Source: an uncultured Oscillospiraceae bacterium (GTDB taxonomy: Bacteria > Bacillota > Clostridia > Oscillospirales > Oscillospiraceae). From it: DNA of 10,571 bases. Shown here piece by piece: positions 6,394-10,571 of the stretch (position 1 is its first letter; each line of letters begins with the position of its first letter). Under the pieces are notes generated by a model. The model ran no database searches and had not been told where the DNA came from. It saw only the letters and a list, made by a program, of their open reading frames with translations. The DNA lies in contig CAJOCV010000052.1 in NCBI GenBank assembly GCA_905233785.1, forward strand, positions 1 to 10,571, read 5' to 3'. The position numbers were made by a program, and so were the translations under genes.

Positions 6394-8928
6394 TCACTGT
6401 TTTTTGGATTTGGGAAGCAGTGCGACAATCGCGGCGCCGGAGAGCAGCATCACGGCTGTCCAGAGCAGGATATTGCTATCGTCACCGGTCTTCGGGCTGG
6501 ACGAGCCGATGTGCACGTCAAACTGCGCAGTGGCCTCGCCATCCTTGTAGAGCAGAGTAACAGGGTAGTTGCCCTTGGCCAGGGTATTCAGGAACGCAGC
6601 GTTGATGGTGACGACGGTTCCTTCGTTGATCTTGGCAAAGCTATAGTTGCCTGCATTGAGTGTGGTGTTGCCGATCTTGACGCCAGCAAACTTCTCATAG
6701 GGTCCATCCGCATGGAACCTCAGCGTTTTTCCGCTGTTGGTGTACCAGTCCACCGTAGCCGCGTTCGCGTCGGTTACGGAAACGTCATTGATCTTGAACA
6801 CCCGGTAGTCCACCAGCACTGCCACGGTGCAGCGCAGACGGTAAGTCTGTCCGCCCAAGCCGTACTTGAAGAAGAAGTTGTGGCTGCCGCCCTCAAGGCT
6901 TTCCAGGAACGTCGCGGGAAGAGTAATCTTGTTGCCGGAAACCGTGTAATCGGTGCCGGCGGCAAGCACTGTGCCGGGGTTTGCGTCGGTGGTGTCCATA
7001 ATGATCTCCAGCGGCTGATCGGACACGTCAAACACCACGTTGGTACCGCTGCCCTTGTAGTAGCGCGAGGGGCTGAAGGTGACGTTTGCCCAAACGTTCA
7101 GCGGGAACTCCACATATCCGCCGCCCGTCAGATCGAAGGCCAGAACCAGCGCCTCTGCGGGCAGGCTTTCCAGGAAAGCCGCGTTCTTGGAGATCTCCAC
7201 TCTGCCGCCCGCGGCATAGTAGTTATAATCGCTGCCGTCGGACAAGGTCGTAACAAGCGACTTGGTGGAGGCGTACTTGACGCTCAGGCTGTTGAGGCCG
7301 GGGGACACGGCAAAGGTCAGGGCAACATTCTTGCTGGGCTGTCCCTTGTAGTAGTCGGCAGAAGTCTTGCCGGAGAGATTCTTCACACTTCCGGGAACGG
7401 AAGCGACCGTATAGGGATAATCCGCATCCTTGGAGGCCGCGGGGTTAACGCCCTGGCCGCAGACCGCGGCGGGAACCGCGCTCTTGAACAGGCCGCCCGT
7501 CACGCCGCCGACCTTGTTGGCGGCACTGCCGGTATAGGTGATGGCGGTAAACTTGCCATCGGAGATGTTGGGGCTGACAAGACCCGCAGTACCGTCCACC
7601 GTGATGTTGCCGGCGCTGCTGTTGCCGCTGATGTTCAGAATCGCCTGCGTACCGGTAGAGGCGAGGTTAATATCGCCGCTGACCTGGATACCGTTCAGTA
7701 CCAGTTGACCGTAGACAGTGATATTGCCGTTCACACTGCCATACTGATTCGTGTCCACTTTTTTCAGCGTGAGCTTTACGCCGGCGGGAACCGTAATATC
7801 ACCGGTGATGGGGTAATTGCAGGTAATGAGCATATCGGTCACCGTGCCGAAGTCGGTGATGTCCCAGGTCAGCTCATGCTCCAGCCAGTAGCCGCCGTTG
7901 ATGCCGGCCGCAATGGCGCTGGAAATGGAGCTCCAGCCGTAGTCGTTATTGCGGATCGTGACATTGTTGGGCTCGTCCGCCACAACGTCAGGCTGCTGCT
8001 CAACGATGATTTCGTCTTCGCCCTCTTCCCCGTTGTTTTCACCGGAGGGTTCTTCGTTGTTTTCGCCGGAGGGCTCTTCGTTGTTCTCGCCGGAGGGCTC
8101 TTCGTTGTTCTCGCCGGAGGGCTCTTCGTTGTTCTCGCCGGAGGGTTCCCCGTTGTTTTCGCCGGAGGGCTCTTCGTTGTTTTCGCCGGAGGGCTCTTCG
8201 TTGTTCTCACCGGAGGGCTCTTCGTTGTTCTCGCCGGAGGGCTCCCCGTTGTTCTCGCCGGAGGGCTCCCCATTGTTCTCACTCTCTTCCACAACGGGCT
8301 TTACAAACTTGTAGACACCGGGGTTATCCTCCACCGCGCTGAGCTCATAAGCCGCAGCCGCGTTGGCGCGAAGATCGCCGCCTTCGTTGGAAGCCCACAT
8401 CTCGTCCAGGAATACCACGCCCTCGCCGTCGACCGCGACAGCAAAGGAGAAGGTCTCCTCATCGGTGGAGCGGGTCTTGACTTCAAGAGCACCATTTTTG
8501 ATTTGTGCGTTGTTTTCAAGAAAAACAGCCCACTCCTCGTTCTGCTGGGGAATAAACACCAGCGTGCCGCCCTTCAGGTTCAGCGAAACCCCTTCGGGAA
8601 TCGTGATCGGCGCGGTCAGCGTGAGCTTCATTTCCTTGTCTGCAAGCTCGACCTTCTGCCCCTTCTCGGCAGCTTCAAGCGCATCGCTCACGCTGGCATA
8701 GTAATCGGTCTCGTCCTCGGAAACCCGGATCATGGCAACGCCGTTGGCGCTGCTGACGGTTTTGGAGCCGCCCCCGACATCGTTGGTGGAATTGACGCCG
8801 CCATTTACAAGCAGTTCGCCGGACTGCGCAGGCTCCTCAGGCGCTTCCGCGTAGGCGGGGACGACCGCGAAGCTGCAGCACATGACCACAGCCAGAAGAA
8901 CGGACAACAATTTGGCACTGACTTTCAT
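6394..8928 (-). CDS. Secreted, SPKTG-anchored surface protein with octapeptide repeats and X2-like modules
   Basis: The 844-residue protein has a signal peptide (MKVSAK, a hydrophobic core, cleavage probably after AYA27). Next is a beta-rich region (about 30-212) with solenoid-like TITIPEGVSLNLKGG text, then ten ENNxEPSG octapeptides (217-296), a low-complexity acidic linker. A second beta-solenoid-like region follows (about 320-505) containing GGLFKSAVPAAVCGQG, typical of Gram-positive repeat proteins. Then come three modules of about 90-105 residues (around 510-614, 615-705, 706-808), each ending in a FLxxL helix-turn block. The middle one (YYKGSGTNV, LAAGTDYTVSGNKITL) closely recalls CBM_X2. 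The C-terminus is SPKTG (811-815), a hydrophobic span and KSKKQ, a class-B/D-like sortase signal. The start at 8928 is chosen because AAAGGGAG lies 7 nt upstream; the frame is open to 8955. Likely roles are adhesion or binding of cell wall or polysaccharide; no catalytic motif is seen. The cognate sortase is not in the window. Confidence 0.9.
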   Translation of the reverse strand: MKVSAKLLSVLLAVVMCCSFAVVPAYAEAPEEPAQSGELLVNGGVNSTNDVGGGSKTVSSANGVAMIRVSEDETDYYASVSDALEAAEKGQKVELADKEMKLTLTAPITIPEGVSLNLKGGTLVFIPQQNEEWAVFLENNAQIKNGALEVKTRSTDEETFSFAVAVDGEGVVFLDEMWASNEGGDLRANAAAAYELSAVEDNPGVYKFVKPVVEESENNGEPSGENNGEPSGENNEEPSGENNEEPSGENNEEPSGENNGEPSGENNEEPSGENNEEPSGENNEEPSGENNEEPSGENNGEEGEDEIIVEQQPDVVADEPNNVTIRNNDYGWSSISSAIAAGINGGYWLEHELTWDITDFGTVTDMLITCNYPITGDITVPAGVKLTLKKVDTNQYGSVNGNITVYGQLVLNGIQVSGDINLASTGTQAILNISGNSSAGNITVDGTAGLVSPNISDGKFTAITYTGSAANKVGGVTGGLFKSAVPAAVCGQGVNPAASKDADYPYTVASVPGSVKNLSGKTSADYYKGQPSKNVALTFAVSPGLNSLSVKYASTKSLVTTLSDGSDYNYYAAGGRVEISKNAAFLESLPAEALVLAFDLTGGGYVEFPLNVWANVTFSPSRYYKGSGTNVVFDVSDQPLEIIMDTTDANPGTVLAAGTDYTVSGNKITLPATFLESLEGGSHNFFFKYGLGGQTYRLRCTVAVLVDYRVFKINDVSVTDANAATVDWYTNSGKTLRFHADGPYEKFAGVKIGNTTLNAGNYSFAKINEGTVVTINAAFLNTLAKGNYPVTLLYKDGEATAQFDVHIGSSSPKTGDDSNILLWTAVMLLSGAAIVALLPKSKKQ
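8041..8280 (-). repeat. Ten tandem 24-bp repeats encoding ENNxEPSG
   Basis: Ten in-frame 24-bp units encode octapeptides with x = E or G, followed by a partial unit (ENNGEEGED). In coding order the pattern is G G E E E G E E E E. Units at 8065-8136 are three identical copies in a row, while others differ at one to a few bases (A/G at the first + strand base, GGTTC or GGCTC, TTC or CCC, TTTTC or TTCTC). This suggests expansion by slippage or unequal exchange. The segment is very acidic and Asn-rich and probably acts as an extended spacer. Confidence 0.95.
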
Positions 8929-8961
8929 GTTGTTTCTCCCTTTCTCATTACTCAACTTACT

Positions 8962-8982
8962 ATTATAAAATAAATTTTATAA
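8962..8982 (-). promoter_or_regulatory. -10 element and AT-rich dyad upstream of the surface-protein gene
   Basis: On the minus strand TATAAT (8962-8967) lies 33 nt upstream of the start at 8928. It sits in one arm of an AT-only dyad, TTATAAAA-4-TTTTATAA (8963-8982). No good -35 is seen at 16-18 nt (GGAAGA at 17). The dyad could be an operator overlapping the promoter or simply AT-rich promoter DNA. Confidence 0.4.
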
Positions 8983-9236
8983 TCTCTTCCTGTCATATCG
9001 GCGCAACGATAGACGCACCGAATACGGCTTGTAGATACTGTACCACGTTCTTGCCGCATTTGCAAGAGCATTCTGAAGTTTTTTGCTATATTTTTTTACC
9101 TCTTTGTAACTATATCGAACGTCAATAGTCATCTCTTTCGTTGTCGTATTCTAAAAAAGCTCAGTTTCTGCGGTTTTTTGGGTCTCAATGACATGGAGTC
9201 CATCTTGATTATTACAAATTGGAAACGTATTTTATC

Positions 9237-9285
9237 ATTTTCGAGGAGGCGCCGAAGCAGTCGTCTTCGGCACCCTCCGGAAAAT
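9237..9285. repeat. Long imperfect inverted repeat with two 21-nt arms
   Basis: The arms (9237-9257 and 9265-9285) flank a 7-nt loop. They share ATTTTC at the base and a perfect GCCGAAG/CTTCGGC top, with GGAGG/CCTCC between in a one-base shift. Neither side is followed by a T-run, so it is not a standard terminator. Its function is unknown. Confidence 0.6.
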
Positions 9286-9323
9286 TTACGCCATGAAAGC
9301 CGGCTCTTGCGTGGCAAGGATTG

Positions 9324-9360
9324 AAAAGCCCGCTCCCCGCCCTTTGCGGGGCAAGCGGGC
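9324..9360 (-). terminator. GC-rich hairpin, possible minus-strand terminator
   Basis: The stem GCCCGCT-CCCCGC/GCGGGG-C-AAGCGGGC (9328-9360) has a small bulge and short loop. On the minus strand it is followed by TTTTC, a short T-run. No minus-strand gene lies directly upstream, since 9616 onward is a plus-strand gene. It could be an orphan terminator or could block antisense transcription into the surface-protein promoter region. Confidence 0.45.
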
Positions 9361-9364
9361 GCAG

Positions 9365-9532
9365 TTAAGGCAACACCGCATCATTCGGCGAGAGCGAATT
9401 TCGAGAAAAACTGAGTTCTGATGATGGCACTCATTGAGCAGGAATACTTTGTGTATTGCAAGAAAAAGTGACGAAATCAGAGCGCAGTTTTTCCGAAAGG
9501 CGCCGATGACGGATTGTGCGGTGCTGCCTTAA
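9365..9532. mobile_element. MITE-like 168-bp palindromic element
   Basis: Terminal repeats TTAAGGCAACACCGCA (9365) and, inverted, TTAAGGCAGCACCGCA (9532) match at 15 of 16 positions. The inverted symmetry continues inward: both arms carry a GAAAAACTG motif followed by TCTGAT and CAC, and the centre is AATAC-TTTGT-GTATT at 9443-9457, exactly mid-element. There is no open reading frame, so it would be non-autonomous. If TTAA or TA belongs to the target rather than the repeat, it would be the target duplication; the outer flanks (GCAG and GCAA) show no other clear duplication. The element family is not identified. Confidence 0.75.
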
Positions 9533-9551
9533 GCAAAAATCTCTCCCGCTC

Positions 9552-9580
9552 TTGCTTTCTCGGCAAATTTAACATATAAT
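9552..9580 (+). promoter_or_regulatory. Promoter for the CapA-family gene
   Basis: TTGCTT (9552-9557), a 17-nt spacer and a perfect TATAAT (9575-9580) lie 35 nt upstream of the ATG at 9616. The -35 begins only 20 bp after the MITE-like element, so the element lies just outside the promoter. Confidence 0.65.
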
Positions 9581-9615
9581 AATGAAATCAGAAACAGAAA
9601 CGAAAGGCTTGTCCT

Positions 9616-10571
9616 ATGAAGAGGCTTTTGCAAACGCTGCTCCTGCTGGCACTGCTGCTGGCGTTGGCCGTGACGGTGGTTTTCCGCATCGACTCCCCCG
9701 CGGTGCAGACCGCTCTGCTCCCCGTGGAAGAGGCACCGCCGAAAACCGCGCCCACAGCAGAACCGACCACGGCGCCGACACCTGTTCCCACGCCCGAACC
9801 GACGCCGGAACCCACGCCCGAACCGACGCCGGAGCTGTTCACCATCAGCGCCATCGGGGACTGCACCCTGACATCGCACCAGAAGCTCGCTCCCTCAAAT
9901 CCCGCGTCCTATGCGGGCATGATGGGAGAGGACTACGCCTATCCTTTTTCCAACACGCTCTCCTATTTCGATCACGATGATCTGACGATCGCAAATCTTG
10001 AATGTACGTTTTCCGACAATCGTCTCTATTCGAGCCAGCAGTTCCATTTTCTCGCGCCGACGGCGTACGCCAATATCCTGCTGCAAGGCGGCGTGGACTT
10101 CGTGACGACGGCCAACAACCATATGCTGGATTTTGGTCAGCAGGGACTGGACGATACCTGCGCCGCGCTGGAGGCTTACGGCATCCCCTACGGGCGGGAC
10201 GGACAGAGCCAGCTCCTCGAGACGCCGACGGGGCTTCGTGTCGGGCTCTACACCGCCTACAACAACTACGCGCCAAGGCGCGATGTCGCCGCGGAAGCCG
10301 TACGGCAGCTTCGTGAAGACGGCGCGGAGTATGTGATCTGTATGTTCCACTGGGGGCAGGAGCTGCACTACCGCCCGAACCAGGCGGATATGGAGCTTGC
10401 CCACGCCTGTGTTGACGCGGGTGCGGATCTCGTCTATGGCAGCCATCCCCACTGTCTGCAGCCGATCGAGGAATATAACGGCTCCCTGATCCTCTACTCC
10501 ATGGGCAACTGGAGCTTTGGCGGCAACACCACCCCCAGCGACATGGACACCGCCATCGTACAAGTGACTGT
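9616..10571 (+). CDS. CapA-family (poly-gamma-glutamate synthesis / metallophosphatase-like) extracellular protein, 3' end missing
   Basis: The 318 visible codons are open to the window end. The N-terminus MKRLLQ plus a Leu-rich hydrophobic span (about 4-22) is a membrane anchor or uncleaved signal. It is followed by a Pro/Thr/Glu linker (about 40-73), then the CapA domain: GDCTLTS (81-87), ANLECTF (126-132), TTANNHMLDFGQQG (164-177), MFHWGQELHYRPN (243-255), GSHPHCLQPIE (275-285) and LYSMGNWSFGG (293-303). These are the conserved Asp/Asn/His blocks of PF09587-type, calcineurin-like metal-site proteins. CapA (PgsA) takes part in poly-gamma-glutamate capsule assembly in Bacillus. Many clostridial homologues stand alone with unknown substrates, and no capB or capC is visible here, so a capsule role is unproven. 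AAAGG about 10 nt before the ATG serves as ribosome binding site. It is the only plus-strand gene in the window, divergent from the surface-protein gene. Confidence 0.92.
   Translation, partial: MKRLLQTLLLLALLLALAVTVVFRIDSPAVQTALLPVEEAPPKTAPTAEPTTAPTPVPTPEPTPEPTPEPTPELFTISAIGDCTLTSHQKLAPSNPASYAGMMGEDYAYPFSNTLSYFDHDDLTIANLECTFSDNRLYSSQQFHFLAPTAYANILLQGGVDFVTTANNHMLDFGQQGLDDTCAALEAYGIPYGRDGQSQLLETPTGLRVGLYTAYNNYAPRRDVAAEAVRQLREDGAEYVICMFHWGQELHYRPNQADMELAHACVDAGADLVYGSHPHCLQPIEEYNGSLILYSMGNWSFGGNTTPSDMDTAIVQVT
9787..9834 (+). repeat. Two 24-bp tandem copies encoding PTPEPTPE
   Basis: Two adjacent 24-bp units, identical at 23 of 24 positions, encode the Pro-Thr-Pro-Glu part of the CapA linker. 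Such a linker spaces an extracellular domain away from the membrane through the cell wall. The near-identity points to recent duplication. Confidence 0.85.

Larger units (their letters stand above)
8983..9364. other. Gene-free stretch with dyads
   Basis: No convincing coding region is seen: the only frame of note (9129-9317, minus) is arginine-rich, lacks a ribosome binding site and resembles nothing known. The stretch holds an A6/T6-flanked weak hairpin (9153-9179), a long imperfect dyad (9237-9285) and a GC-rich hairpin (9328-9360). Local base composition is more AT-rich than in the neighbouring genes. It may be the remains of a former gene or mobile element. Confidence 0.5.

Noticed and set aside
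8041..8280. A possible CRISPR array because of regular 24-bp periodicity
   Set aside because: The units abut with no spacers, stay in frame and encode an octapeptide repeat inside a surface protein.
8929..8955. A 9-codon in-frame extension of the surface protein (MSNEKGRNN)
   Set aside because: The strong AAAGGGAG site lies inside it, and a normal signal peptide starts at 8928.
6370..8973. An 867-codon open frame on the plus strand, antisense to the surface-protein gene
   Set aside because: It lies directly opposite a well-supported gene with signal peptide, modules and anchor. It has no ribosome binding site, and its product is low-complexity where it mirrors the 24-bp array. A stop-free antisense frame is common opposite GC-rich genes.
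9153..9179. A6/T6-flanked hairpin as a bidirectional terminator
   Set aside because: The GC part of the stem is only about 3 bp with mismatches, and no gene ends next to it.
9129..9317. A 62-codon arginine/lysine-rich minus-strand frame
   Set aside because: It has no ribosome binding site, spans two hairpins and has biased composition. It is probably chance.

Overview
The window looks like a chromosomal segment from a GC-rich, Gram-positive gut-type Clostridium relative, most likely Oscillospiraceae/Ruminococcaceae. This is an inference, not a database match. It rests on the SPKTG cell-wall sorting signal with CBM_X2-like modules, the clustered glgB-glgA glycogen genes, strong AGGAGG-type ribosome binding sites and the small hairpin-rich repeats between genes.

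Layout, left to right. All genes but the last are on the minus strand. 1-119 holds the first 39 codons of smpB, which starts at TTG. 190-2595 is a cytoplasmic GH13 alpha-glucan hydrolase. 2583-4061 is glgA (glycogen synthase, GT5) and 4058-5989 is glgB (branching enzyme, GH13). These three form one tightly overlapping operon in the order glgB-glgA-GH13: a 4-nt ATGA overlap, then a 13-nt overlap. A sigma-A-type promoter lies at 6288-6316, far upstream of glgB. Between promoter and gene is a leader of about 290 nt, most of it a hairpin-rich element bounded by 14-nt inverted repeats. A clear intrinsic terminator at 6350-6381 ends the next gene, 6394-8928. That gene encodes an 844-residue secreted surface protein: signal peptide, two repetitive beta-rich (solenoid-like) regions joined by an 80-residue ENNxEPSG octapeptide array, three X2-like modules and a C-terminal SPKTG anchor. 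8929-9364 is a gene-free stretch with several dyads. 9365-9532 is a 168-bp, nearly fully palindromic MITE-like element. A plus-strand promoter at 9552-9580 then drives a CapA-family extracellular protein (from 9616) that runs off the window end.

How the genes work together: GlgA extends alpha-1,4-glucan from ADP-glucose, GlgB adds alpha-1,6 branches, and the co-transcribed GH13 enzyme probably trims or recycles the glucan or its oligosaccharides. No glgC, glgD or glgP gene is in the window. The most interesting observation is that the GH13 enzyme carries an N-terminal extension of about 190 residues. Residues ~62-172 of it resemble a short, catalytically dead internal piece of glycogen phosphorylase, which suggests a recruited glucan-binding or docking module. 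The surface protein and CapA protein belong to the cell envelope and are not obviously linked to glycogen metabolism.
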